Origin: Sandaracinobacteroides saxicola
GTDB taxonomy: Bacteria > Pseudomonadota > Alphaproteobacteria > Sphingomonadales > Sphingomonadaceae
DNA length: 64,000 nucleotides
Reading direction: 5' to 3'
Assembly: GCF_014117445.1 (NCBI RefSeq)
Contig: NZ_CP059851.1
Span: 992,001-1,056,000, forward strand
A program made the translations under genes and the position numbers. The stretch's first letter is position 1, and each line of letters begins with the position of its first letter. Below, in pieces: positions 1-8,286 of the stretch. A model generated the notes under the pieces. That model made no database searches. It saw nothing but the letters and a program-made list of their open reading frames with translations, and was not told the origin of the DNA.

Positions 1-2
1 TG

Positions 3-131
3 TTGCACGACAGCGGCACGGAGGCCGGCGCCGCGGTGGTCGACATCGACCTGGCGCAGGTGGCGGACATCCGCGCCCGCATCCCGGCGCTGGCGCACGC
101 GCGAAGCCTGCCGACGGTGGCGCGCTGGTGA
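3..131 (+). CDS. Carbon-nitrogen hydrolase (nitrilase superfamily), C-terminal fragment
   Basis: Only the last 42 codons lie in the window; the reading frame enters at base 3 and ends at TGA 129-131. The visible tail contains VVDIDLAQVADIRARIPAL followed by a short SLPTVARW end, which is how Nit/amidase-type hydrolases close: a beta strand presenting the acylated product to the next subunit, then a helix with an R-x-x-I-P-x-L pattern. The catalytic Glu-Lys-Cys residues lie upstream of the window. The stop overlaps the GTG start of the DUF1178 gene (GTGA), so the two are translationally coupled. Family is likely; substrate cannot be judged. Confidence 0.75.
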   Translation: MHDSGTEAGAAVVDIDLAQVADIRARIPALAHARSLPTVARW

Positions 132-592
132 TCGTGTTCGACCTGAAATGCGGGCAGGCCCATGTGTTCGAGGCCTGGTTCGGCAGCAGCGACGATTATG
201 CCGCGCAACAGGCGCGCGGGCTGGTCAGCTGCCCCATCTGCGGCGACGCCCGGATCGAAAAGGCGCTGATGGCGCCCGCGGTCGCCGCCAAGGGCAACCG
301 GCTGGCCAGTTGCGACAATGCGGCGAGCAAGGCGCGGTTGGCCGAACTGGCGCGGCAGCAGGCCCGGATCGAGGCCGATTTCACCTGGGTCGGCCGCGAC
401 TTCGCCCGCCAGGCCCGCGACCTGCACGAGGCGCCGGCAAACGATGCGCCCCCCGCTGAAGCCGTTCCGAAACCCCCACCGCCAAAGGGCATCTACGGCG
501 AAGCCACCCTCTCCGAAGCCCGCGCCCTGGTGGCCGACGGCGTGCCGATCGCGCCGCTGCCGTTCAGGAGCCGACGCAGCGCGGATGCGTGA
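128..592 (+). CDS. DUF1178 family protein
   Basis: A 154-residue protein beginning MIVFDLKC, with a cysteine cluster (C8, then CPIC near residue 36) followed by an IEKALMAPAV segment. This layout is typical of the DUF1178 family, which looks like a small zinc-ribbon-type protein but has no established function. The C-terminal part is proline rich and then ends with a conserved-looking YGEATLSEARALVADGVPIAPLPF block. The GTG start at 128 overlaps the nitrilase stop. The nitrilase/DUF1178 adjacency is common in alphaproteobacteria, which supports both calls; the role remains unknown. Confidence 0.85.
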   Translation: MIVFDLKCGQAHVFEAWFGSSDDYAAQQARGLVSCPICGDARIEKALMAPAVAAKGNRLASCDNAASKARLAELARQQARIEADFTWVGRDFARQARDLHEAPANDAPPAEAVPKPPPPKGIYGEATLSEARALVADGVPIAPLPFRSRRSADA

Positions 593-599
593 GGGGCGG

Positions 600-634
600 T
601 TGCCCATGCCAGGATCGTCTATTACACTGTAATA
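600..634 (+). promoter_or_regulatory. Promoter with overlapping palindromic operator before parD
   Basis: TTGCCC at 600-605 is separated by exactly 17 bases from TACACT at 623-628, a good sigma-70-like pair. The -10 box lies inside the perfect 15-bp palindrome TATTACACTGTAATA at 620-634, about 20 bases before the antitoxin start. A palindrome over the -10 box is what is expected for autorepression by a ribbon-helix-helix antitoxin. The assignment is inference from position and symmetry. Confidence 0.55.
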
Positions 635-653
635 CAGGTGTGGAGCGTGTCGG

Positions 654-899
654 ATGAGCCAGCGGGAAGGATTGGCGAGTGTGAGCCTGGGGTCGGCCAA
701 GGCCATCGGGCAGCGGCTTGTTGCCGAGGGACGGTTCGACAATCTGTCGGAGGCGTGCCGTGCGGGGCTGCGAAGGCTCGAGCAGGATGAGCGCGTTGTG
801 GACCGCCTCGTCGCCCTTGGCGCGGCAGGCATGGCCAGCGGCATCGATGACGGCTTTGACATCGATGCCTTCGTCGACGCCATGCCCGCTGAATCGTGA
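654..899 (+). CDS. parD: ParD-like antitoxin (type II toxin-antitoxin)
   Basis: An 81-residue protein with an N-terminal strand (ASVSLGSAKAIGQRLVAEGRFDNLSEACRAGLRRLE) that matches the ribbon-helix-helix pattern of ParD/CopG antitoxins, followed by an acidic tail (GIDDGFDIDAFVDAM) suited to wrapping a ParE toxin. It would bind DNA as a dimer to repress its own operon and neutralise the toxin. The stop overlaps the GTG start of the next gene by four bases (896-899), the classic antitoxin-toxin arrangement. The palindrome at 620-634 is the probable operator. Confidence 0.85.
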   Translation: MSQREGLASVSLGSAKAIGQRLVAEGRFDNLSEACRAGLRRLEQDERVVDRLVALGAAGMASGIDDGFDIDAFVDAMPAES

Positions 900-1189
900 G
901 GCTGGCCTGGTCGAACGTTGCCCGGCAGGAACTGGAAGAAGTTCGGCGCTATTCGACGCAGACCTGGGGCGCCCCTGTCGCCCGTCGCTACCTTGAAGAT
1001 GTCCGCGATGCCGCCAAGGCCGCGGCCGAACGCCCGGAACGCGCACGGCCGTTGCGCGATGATTTTCGGATCCTGCGCGTTCGCTCCCACTATCTGATCC
1101 TGCACATCAACCCGAGCCTGCGGCGCGTCACGATCGCCCGCATCCTGCATGTGGCCATGGATATCGAACGGCATTTGCCAAAGGATTGA
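896..1189 (+). CDS. parE: ParE/RelE superfamily toxin
   Basis: A 97-residue basic protein with the pattern WSNVARQELEEVRRYSTQTWG, then RPLRDDFRILRVRSHYLILHI, and finally VTIARILHVAMDIERHL. These blocks match the ParE fold: two N-terminal helices, a beta sheet with an R-x-x-x-Y-x-I strand, and the I-x-R-I-L-H motif near the end. ParE toxins usually poison DNA gyrase, though RelE-like relatives cleave mRNA; the sequence alone does not decide. The GTG start overlaps the antitoxin stop. It is the last high-GC gene before an AT-richer segment. Confidence 0.85.
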   Translation: MRLAWSNVARQELEEVRRYSTQTWGAPVARRYLEDVRDAAKAAAERPERARPLRDDFRILRVRSHYLILHINPSLRRVTIARILHVAMDIERHLPKD

Positions 1190-1527
1190 CATGGCGTGGG
1201 TGCGTTATGAACCGGCGGACCTCGGGCCTCGAAGCTGGACATTCGCGAGCCAGTTCATATCTCCCAAAAGCTACCATTCGTTTGATGGCGCAAAATGAAC
1301 CAGTTCGGCCGTCTTCTGCCAGTTTGGTTCATAGCATCACAGTTAGGAAATCTGACATTTGGACGAACCAATGGCTCAGTCAGGAGCCGCTGACATAGCC
1401 GCCGTTCCAGGAAGCAAAGAAGCCTCGTAACGTGCACCCTTTGATTGTTCACGGTATTGGGTTGCACTTGGCGGCACCTCGTGATTGAGTTTGCATTCTG
1501 GGGCTTGAAAATCGGTGGCGGGGCGTC
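1190..1527 (+). other. 338-bp non-coding region with short inverted repeats upstream of the reverse transcriptase
   Basis: No credible gene is seen. The stretch is less GC rich than the ParDE genes. It holds a series of related short inverted repeats: TATGAAC (1206-1212) with GTTCATA (1253-1259), ATGAACCA (1295-1302) with TGGTTCAT (1325-1332), and TTGGTTC (1324-1330) with GAACCAA (1365-1371). The last two pairs share an arm and so could form alternative hairpins. Several defence reverse transcriptases depend on a structured RNA encoded next to the gene, so this region is a candidate for such an RNA. No convincing promoter was found. Confidence 0.4.
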
Positions 1528-3141
1528 ATGAAAGATCGGTGGGGACTAATACAGCGTGGACTTTTCCCAGAAACATTGCCACCTTGTTACACATCGATAG
1601 ACCTGAAACGTGCATTCTCTGGCTTGGTGCGAACACTCAAGACAAAGGAGCTGCACAAGGGTCGGCAATCCGATTACGTGCGATACAATGGTACGAAACA
1701 TGACGGCAGCCGACGTTACTTTGGAACGCCAAATCCTATTTCCTATTTCTATGTTGCTAATTTCATAGCTAATCATTGGGTCGAATTCGAAGCAAGATTC
1801 AACAGTTCGCCGTTCTCGGTCAGTACGCCGAGAATTGGCAAGCCAACCGATGATCGGCCTGTGATCATACCCTCACTTTCCGAGCTGACAACGGTCGCCT
1901 CGAAAAAGCTCGGGCGATCCGCTTTCATTCTCAAGACTGATATTGCTCAGTTTTTCCCTAGCATCTATACGCACGCAATTGCTTGGTCGGCACACGGCGT
2001 TGACATTGCGAAGGCAGACACAAGCCCTACCTCAGTAACTAACTATTTTAACCAGCTCGATTTCTTCGTGCGCAACTGCCAACTCGCAGAGACTCGCGGC
2101 GTGTTGGTGGGTCCTGACGCATTTCGCCTCGTTAGTGAGTATATCGCATCTGGGCTTGACAGCGAAATTTTTGCCGACACGGGTGGACACATCATCGGCG
2201 CGGCGCGCCACGTCGATGACTATTACATCGGCCTTGGCAGCGAGATTGCTGCCCTCGCGACGCTCTCGGTCTTGCGCGATAAGCTTCAGCGCTACAGCCT
2301 TCATATAAATGATGCGAAGACTAAAACTATGCTCAGCACCGAGCCGCTGAATGATATCTGGGCGCAGAGTCTGCGAAGGGAGTCACGGGAGGTGGGGGGC
2401 TATTTCCGCCAAACTGATGACATCATCTTGTTTTTGGATCGCTCGCTCGATCTTGCTAAGCAGCTCTACACCGACAGCCCCATCAAAATCGCCCTGCGGA
2501 CGATGGACAAAATCAAGCTTTATAACCTTTCCGATTGGGAGGTTGTCGAACCGTACTTGCAGCGTGCGCTTTTTCACCACTCACACTCTATCGACTACAT
2601 CGCGTTACTCGTGGCTAAGCGCGTCTCTATTGGTAAGCAAATAGATCGTGAGGGATGGAGGGCTGCTGCTTACGATTTGATTGCGCGACACCTTCCGCTA
2701 AACCATCATCATGAAGTCGTATGGTTAGTCTGGATGCTCCTTGTTTCGCGTCTCGCATTGTCCGACCAGCTCGTTGATGCTCTATCGCAAAATGATAACG
2801 CACACGTTCAAGCCTTGGTTGTTGCTGCATATCTCGATGGCCTTGTTGATCGACGGCCACCCATCCGCCTTGGGGCGCGATTGGCCACCACTGATAATCG
2901 GTGGCTTCTAAACCTTGTGGCACGGGCAAGGGGTTACAGTGGCGCCGCATTCAGCGGCGCGCTAGCTGGTGAGTTTCAGCACATAGCCGACAAGCATGTG
3001 AAGTTGATCGACTTCAAAGCCCATATGAAGTCAGTCCAGCTGGGAAACGTGCAGGCCATCAGCCGCACCCGGTACGGTTACGACAACGATGATGAGGAGG
3101 AAGACGGGGACAATTGGGACGATATTAATGAAGTATTTTAG
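1528..3141 (+). CDS. Reverse transcriptase of the Abi/UG (defence-associated) type
   Basis: A 537-residue RNA-directed DNA polymerase. The polymerase core shows SRRYFGTPNPISYFYVA (about 61-77), motif A with LKTDIAQFFPSIYTH (136-149, catalytic D138), a motif-B-like RGVLVGPDAF (190-199) and motif C HVDDYY (228-233, D230 and D231). The FFPSIYTH block recalls the Abi and unknown-group (UG) reverse transcriptases, including DRT defence systems, more than group II intron or retron enzymes; no maturase or endonuclease domain is seen. Residues from about 300 onward are helical with no recognised enzyme motif, perhaps an alpha-repeat domain, and the last 20 are very acidic. Codon use is AT richer than both flanks, suggesting recent transfer. 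The exact class is unresolved. Confidence 0.85.
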   Translation: MKDRWGLIQRGLFPETLPPCYTSIDLKRAFSGLVRTLKTKELHKGRQSDYVRYNGTKHDGSRRYFGTPNPISYFYVANFIANHWVEFEARFNSSPFSVSTPRIGKPTDDRPVIIPSLSELTTVASKKLGRSAFILKTDIAQFFPSIYTHAIAWSAHGVDIAKADTSPTSVTNYFNQLDFFVRNCQLAETRGVLVGPDAFRLVSEYIASGLDSEIFADTGGHIIGAARHVDDYYIGLGSEIAALATLSVLRDKLQRYSLHINDAKTKTMLSTEPLNDIWAQSLRRESREVGGYFRQTDDIILFLDRSLDLAKQLYTDSPIKIALRTMDKIKLYNLSDWEVVEPYLQRALFHHSHSIDYIALLVAKRVSIGKQIDREGWRAAAYDLIARHLPLNHHHEVVWLVWMLLVSRLALSDQLVDALSQNDNAHVQALVVAAYLDGLVDRRPPIRLGARLATTDNRWLLNLVARARGYSGAAFSGALAGEFQHIADKHVKLIDFKAHMKSVQLGNVQAISRTRYGYDNDDEEEDGDNWDDINEVF

Positions 3142-3156
3142 TCGATTAACGGCATT

Positions 3157-3360
3157 ATGACTAACCCACAGGACCTTAAACAAAAAGTCGGCTATATTCC
3201 AAATTTGTTCGCGAGTTCTGGAATACCAGCAATGTCCGATATTGCGGATACGGTCGATGCTCGGGCTGACATCTGCTTTCGGGAAATCCGCGAAACGTTT
3301 GAACGACTGAAATGGACATACGCAGGCCAAGTTGTAACGTCCAACATGCGGACGGCATAG
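3157..3360 (+). CDS. Small uncharacterised protein downstream of the reverse transcriptase
   Basis: A 67-codon frame starting with ATG 15 bases after the reverse transcriptase stop, on the same strand and with the same low GC content. The predicted product begins MTNPQDLKQKVGYIPNLF and contains a helical, charged middle (EIRETFERLKW). No family is recognised, and no strong ribosome binding site precedes it. It could be an accessory protein of the island, the remnant of a larger gene, or chance. Confidence 0.35.
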   Translation: MTNPQDLKQKVGYIPNLFASSGIPAMSDIADTVDARADICFREIRETFERLKWTYAGQVVTSNMRTA

Positions 3361-3471
3361 TGTAGGGCGTCCTCAAAAGCCATTTTTTGCTCTCCACCCT
3401 AAATCAGCAATGAAAAGCAAGCCCATCGCAATCTTGCACCCGCGCCCCCACTCGCGCAAAAGGACACCCGT

Positions 3472-3548
3472 GGTCCCGTAGCTCAGCCGGATAGAGCGCC
3501 CGTTTCCTAAACAGGAGGCCGCAGGTTCGAGTCCTGCCGGGATCACCA
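3472..3548 (+). tRNA. tRNA-Arg (anticodon CCT)
   Basis: A 77-base cloverleaf including an encoded CCA end. Acceptor arms GGTCCCG and CGGGATC pair with one G-T wobble; the D stem is GCTC/GAGC; the T stem is GCAGG/CCTGC with loop TTCGAGT. The anticodon loop TTCCTAA places CCT at positions 34-36, reading AGG codons. The anticodon stem CCCGT/ACAGG contains a C29-A41 mismatch. It marks the downstream limit of the AT-richer island, although the island lies on its 5' side rather than at the 3' end normally used by integrases. Confidence 0.95.
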
Positions 3549-3724
3549 CCTTGACCGACTCGGGCCGCCTCCCCTATGGCGCGCGGCATGAACCGTTATC
3601 GCCCCAGGCTGCAGACCAACGTCACAATGTGACGGGCGCCTTGCTGCGCCCTTTCCACAGGGTGCAGCGCTGCCGGGGAAACGGCCTCCCAATCTCAGAG
3701 GCTCCACAGGTTCACACAGCGCCA

Positions 3725-3751
3725 CCCTGTTTCACCACCGAACGAACAGGG
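3725..3751 (+). promoter_or_regulatory. Hairpin overlapping the rtcB ribosome binding site
   Basis: CCCTGTT at 3725-3731 pairs perfectly with AACAGGG at 3745-3751, and the right arm runs into the AGGGAGA ribosome binding site of rtcB. Such a hairpin could limit initiation. The rest of the 211-bp gap after the tRNA shows no gene. Functional meaning is inferred only from position. Confidence 0.3.
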
Positions 3752-3759
3752 AGACCATC

Positions 3760-4980
<1,221 letters not shown>

Positions 4981-4982
4981 CA

Positions 4983-5040
4983 GCGCATCGCGGAAAAGTG
5001 GGAACCGGTTTTCCGCATCACGATGCGCGCCAACAAAAAG
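4983..5040 (+). repeat. Dispersed palindromic repeat (GGAAAAGTG / CGGTTTTCC type), copy 1
   Basis: Immediately after rtcB is a nested palindrome: outer arms GCGCATCG and CGATGCGC, inner arms CGGAAAA and TTTTCCG around GTGGGAACCGG. It is followed by CCAACAAAAAG. The same design recurs at 42676-42720, also directly after a stop codon and followed by ACAACAAAAAG. It may act as an mRNA-stabilising or terminating hairpin; similar palindromes are common behind alphaproteobacterial genes. Confidence 0.7.
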
Positions 5041-5052
5041 CAGGGATCGGCA

Positions 5053-6006
5053 TCACGCCATCAGGTCGATGTCGGTCCCCGCGCCCGCCGCGCGGGCGCG
5101 GGTGAGGAGGAGGGTGGCGGCGGCGAGGTCCTGCGCGGAGACGCCGAGCGATTTGTAGAGGGTGATGTCGGTGTCGTTACGTCGGCCGGTGGCGCGGCCG
5201 GCGGCGACGGCGCCGATCTCGGCGAGGATATGGTCCTCGCCCACCAGCCCGGCGGCCATGGCGCGCTTCAGCTCGCCGGCGGCGGCGAGCGCGGCAGGGC
5301 GGTAGTCCACCACGAAGCGCGCCGCGGCGACGGCGGCTTCGTCGATCTCGGCATGCTCGGCAACCGCGCTGCCCACCAGCGTCAGATGCTGGCCGGGGCG
5401 CAGCCAGGCGCCGCGCACCAGCGGCTCGCGCGCGGCGGTGGCGGTGACGATGATGTCGGCCCGCGCGACGGCGGTTTCCAGGTCGGTCACGGCCTCGGCC
5501 TCCTCGCTTGCGGCGAAGGCGGCGGCGCGGGCGGCATCGCGTGCCCACACCAGCGCCCGCTGCACCCGACGTGTGGCCCGCAGCGCCCGCAGGTGCCAGC
5601 GCGCCTGCTCGCCGGCGCCGACCAGTAGCACGCTCTCCGCATCCGCCCGCGCCAGCAGGTCGGTCGCCATCGCACTGGTCGCCGCGGTGCGGATCGCGGT
5701 CAGGCTGCCGCCCTCGATGATCGCCACGGGAAGGCCGTCGGCGGCATCGAACAGCAGCACCATGCCGACATGACTGCCGTGCACGCTGTCCGCCGCTCGC
5801 GGGAATTTCGCCACCAGCTTGACGCCGAACGCCTCCCCCAGCACGCCGGGCATGGTGGTGAACTTGCCTGCACCGACCGCCACGAACTGCCGCAGCGGCA
5901 TGGTGGCGCGGCCTTCGGACACCGCGATCATCGCGTCGCGCATGGCCTCGGCGCAGTCCGCCAGCGGCAGCAGGCGCTCGACGTCGCTGCGGGTGAGCAG
6001 CAGCAT
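5053..6006 (-). CDS. Ornithine cyclodeaminase / mu-crystallin family protein
   Basis: A 317-residue NAD(P)-dependent enzyme of the OCD/mu-crystallin family. The start MLLLTRSDVERLLPLADC leads to the K-x-x-x-x-P-region and then a Rossmann core with VLLVGAGEQARWHLRAL (about 122-138) and the VTATAAREPLVRGAWLRPGQHL segment. Members act on ornithine, proline-like imines, alanine or other 2-amino acids; the substrate cannot be assigned. It is the last gene of a three-gene minus-strand operon with a cupin and an alpha/beta hydrolase, and its start touches the cupin stop. The operon lies under one copy of the duplicated element at 7309-7356, so it probably belongs to the LysR-controlled catabolic set. 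Confidence 0.88.
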   Translation of the reverse strand: MLLLTRSDVERLLPLADCAEAMRDAMIAVSEGRATMPLRQFVAVGAGKFTTMPGVLGEAFGVKLVAKFPRAADSVHGSHVGMVLLFDAADGLPVAIIEGGSLTAIRTAATSAMATDLLARADAESVLLVGAGEQARWHLRALRATRRVQRALVWARDAARAAAFAASEEAEAVTDLETAVARADIIVTATAAREPLVRGAWLRPGQHLTLVGSAVAEHAEIDEAAVAAARFVVDYRPAALAAAGELKRAMAAGLVGEDHILAEIGAVAAGRATGRRNDTDITLYKSLGVSAQDLAAATLLLTRARAAGAGTDIDLMA

Positions 6007-6506
6007 CAGCGGGGTTTGGGCGCTACAAAGCGCATCCGCGCCTGTACCTCGGCCACATCATCCGGGCGCGCGAACGGCTCCGGCATCGCCTCACCGGGCA
6101 GGCGTGGGCGGCCGATGGCGGAGAACCAGTCCTCCAGGCCGGGCGGCATGAACACCCAGAACAGGGTCATGTCGGTGGTACCGTCATTCTCCAGCAGGTG
6201 CCGGGCGTGGCGGCCGAACAGGATGGTGGAACCGGGGCCGACACGATGCTCGGCATCCTCGATCTGGCAACGCCCGCTGCCGCTGATGATGTGGATCAGC
6301 TCATGATTGCGCTCATGGCCATGCTCGCGGACGTGGCAGCCGGGCGGCAGGGTCTGGGTGCCGCAGGAAAAGCCGTCGTACGGGCTGTTCGTCGGATCGA
6401 GCAGCACCTCGACGAACCCGCGCGAGGGCAGCGGCTGCCAGAAACCGCGGCCCTCGCCCGGCTGGATCACCGTGCCCCACCGCCCGAACGGGGTTTCGTC
6501 GGTCAT
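6006..6506 (-). CDS. Cupin domain protein
   Basis: A 166-residue single-domain cupin. Metal-binding motif 1 is visible as CHVREHGHERNHELIHIISG (H-x-H followed by E and H) and motif 2 as GPGSTILFGRHARHLLEN. The first part contains TNSPYDGFSCGTQTLPPG, the lead into the barrel. Cupins of this form are often dioxygenases, isomerases or small-molecule sensors; nothing in the sequence decides. Both ends overlap the neighbouring genes by a few bases, so it is translated with the hydrolase upstream and the cyclodeaminase downstream and likely acts on the same compound. Confidence 0.85.
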   Translation of the reverse strand: MTDETPFGRWGTVIQPGEGRGFWQPLPSRGFVEVLLDPTNSPYDGFSCGTQTLPPGCHVREHGHERNHELIHIISGSGRCQIEDAEHRVGPGSTILFGRHARHLLENDGTTDMTLFWVFMPPGLEDWFSAIGRPRLPGEAMPEPFARPDDVAEVQARMRFVAPKPR

Positions 6507-7291
6507 GCCAGAAACCCTCGCGCCGCCGCGGCCCAGGCATCGGGCACGGTCGCCGGCGCGAAATGGTTGCCGGAGTCGAGGATGCTCAGCCGCGCGCGCG
6601 GGATCAGCGCCGCCAGCTCCTCGGACAGCGGCAGCGGCGTGATGGCGTCGTCCTGTGCGCAGATCACGCCGCAGGGCGCGGTGATGTCGGGCAGCGCGGC
6701 GCGCAGGTCGTGCGCGGTCACCGCGTCCATGCGCTGCAATTCGATCTCCACGCCATGGAAGGCAGCCGCGCGGTTGGCGATGTCGGCGGCTTGCGCGGGC
6801 CAGCCCGCGGCATTGTGCCAGCCGGGATTGCCCAGCATGGCACCCTGGGTCAGATAGGCGGCCGGGCCGAGGGTGCGCAGCACATCCTTGCGCAGCGCGA
6901 ACAGGTCGGTGAAATAGGGCGTCGGCCCGGCCCAGCTGGCGCTCAGAAGAAGCCGGGTCACCCGCTCCGGCGCCTGCACGGCGAGATGCTGCGCGATAGC
7001 GCCGCCCAGCGAATGGCCAACGATATCAAGGCGTTCGATGCGCAGCGCATCCAGCAGCCGCAGCGCGTCTTCCGCCAGCACGCGCACGGTCTGCGTCACG
7101 TCCGAGGGGATCGAATCGCCGCGGGCGCGGTGGTCGAAACTGATGCAGTCCCGGTTCGCAAAGCGCGCGAACTGCGGCGCCCAGAAGTCCGCGCGACCAC
7201 CCAGCCCGACCAGGAACAGCAGCGGCGCGCCTTCGCCATGCCGCACGACATGCAGCGCGGTGTCGCCGACAGTTACCAGCTCGCCCTTCAT
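6503..7291 (-). CDS. Alpha/beta hydrolase
   Basis: A 262-residue alpha/beta hydrolase. It carries the oxyanion segment FLVGLGGRADFW, the nucleophile elbow IVGHSLGGAIAQH (Ser about residue 95), ICAQDDAITP before the acid residue, and the final DSGNHFAPATVPDAW with the catalytic His. The resemblance is to 3-oxoadipate enol-lactonase-like and carboxylesterase members. I chose the ATG at 7291 rather than the upstream GTG at 7300 because GAAGG sits eight bases before it. It is the first gene of the operon that continues into the cupin and cyclodeaminase genes and is divergent from the LysR gene. Confidence 0.88.
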   Translation of the reverse strand: MKGELVTVGDTALHVVRHGEGAPLLFLVGLGGRADFWAPQFARFANRDCISFDHRARGDSIPSDVTQTVRVLAEDALRLLDALRIERLDIVGHSLGGAIAQHLAVQAPERVTRLLLSASWAGPTPYFTDLFALRKDVLRTLGPAAYLTQGAMLGNPGWHNAAGWPAQAADIANRAAAFHGVEIELQRMDAVTAHDLRAALPDITAPCGVICAQDDAITPLPLSEELAALIPRARLSILDSGNHFAPATVPDAWAAAARGFLA

Positions 7292-7308
7292 GCCGCGCAC
7301 CTTCGTTC

Positions 7309-7356
7309 GCGTTGCGATAACTTCAACTGCCGATGATGGCCTTATCCATGCACGGC
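7309..7356 (-). promoter_or_regulatory. Duplicated 48-bp regulatory element, copy A
   Basis: Read on the minus strand this stretch contains GTGCATGGATAAG, then ATCGG, then TTGAAGTTAT followed by GCA and CGC, with the same spacing as the plus-strand element at 8272-8319. It lies just upstream of the hydrolase-cupin-cyclodeaminase operon, in the intergenic region shared with the LysR gene. About three quarters of the positions agree between copies. A binding site for the adjacent LysR protein is the natural reading, but this is inference. Confidence 0.55.
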
Positions 7357-7371
7357 GTCTATGGTTCGGGC

Positions 7372-8286
7372 ATGGAAATCCGCCACCTTCGCCATTTCGT
7401 CGCGGTCGTCGATGCCGGCAACCTGTCCAAGGCCGCGGAGCGCGCCTTCATCAGCCAGCCGGCGCTGACCCGCAGCATCAGGAATCTGGAGGACATCGTC
7501 GGCGCGCCGCTGCTGGAACGGCGGCCGCGCGGCGTGGTGCCGACGCCGGCGGGGGACACGCTCTATGCCCATGCCCGGCTGGTGCTTAACGAATGCGCGC
7601 GGGCGAAGGCGGAGGTGAAGGCGGTGCAGGGCGGCGCGCGCGGGCAGATTTCCATCGGCATCGCGGCGATGTTCGCCGAGCATGTGGTGGACGATGCGAT
7701 CGTGCGGCTGTGCCGGGCCCAAGCGCCGGTGTCGATCCAGGTGACGCAGGGCTTCTTCGAGGAGATGCTGACGGCGTTGCAGGCCGGCGTGCTGGACGCG
7801 GTGTTCTGCAACCTGCCCAGCCTGACGCTGCCGGACGATGTCACGGTCGAGCCGTTGCTGGACATTCCGGCGAGCATCTGGGCCGGGACGGGCACGACGC
7901 TGCCATCGCGGGGCATCACACGGGAGGATCTGGCGCGGCAGCCCTGGGCGGTGGTGGACCAGACGCACATGGAGCTGTTCATGGAGCGCTTCTTTGGCGA
8001 CGCCGGCCTGCCGGCGCCGCGGCCGTTGCTGCGGACGAATAGCATCGGCTTGATCCGCAAGTTGATTTACCGTGATGCCTTCCTGACGCTGCTGCCCGAT
8101 CATCTGATGGCGGCGCAGGAGGAAGAGGGCTTCGCCCGGCGGATCCTGGTGGAAGGGGTGCCGATCGTCCGGCGCGCCGGGCTGATCCGGCGCGCGACCA
8201 TGCCGAACCGGCCGGCGCTGGAGGCGTTCTGCGAGGAGCTGCGCGCCGCCTGTGGGCGCAGCGGCATGCATGCGGTGCATGGATAA
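7372..8286 (+). CDS. LysR-family transcriptional regulator
   Basis: A 304-residue regulator from the ATG at 7372 (MEIRHLRHFVAVVDAGNLSKAAE), with the canonical N-terminal winged helix (FISQPALTRSIRNLEDIVGAPLLERRPRGVVPTPAG split over about residues 28-64) and a periplasmic-binding-protein-like effector domain after it. An in-frame start 39 bases upstream exists, but the domain boundary favours 7372. It is divergent from the hydrolase operon and followed by the PhyH/GMC genes; nearly identical elements stand in front of both, and the second overlaps its own stop codon. It probably controls both units in response to the degraded compound, which is unknown. Confidence 0.93.
   Translation: MEIRHLRHFVAVVDAGNLSKAAERAFISQPALTRSIRNLEDIVGAPLLERRPRGVVPTPAGDTLYAHARLVLNECARAKAEVKAVQGGARGQISIGIAAMFAEHVVDDAIVRLCRAQAPVSIQVTQGFFEEMLTALQAGVLDAVFCNLPSLTLPDDVTVEPLLDIPASIWAGTGTTLPSRGITREDLARQPWAVVDQTHMELFMERFFGDAGLPAPRPLLRTNSIGLIRKLIYRDAFLTLLPDHLMAAQEEEGFARRILVEGVPIVRRAGLIRRATMPNRPALEAFCEELRAACGRSGMHAVHG

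Noticed and set aside
3472-3548. tRNA-Arg as the attachment site of an integrated element carrying the reverse transcriptase
   Set aside because: The island lies on the 5' side of the tRNA, no integrase is present, and no duplicate of the tRNA 3' end was found near 1190.
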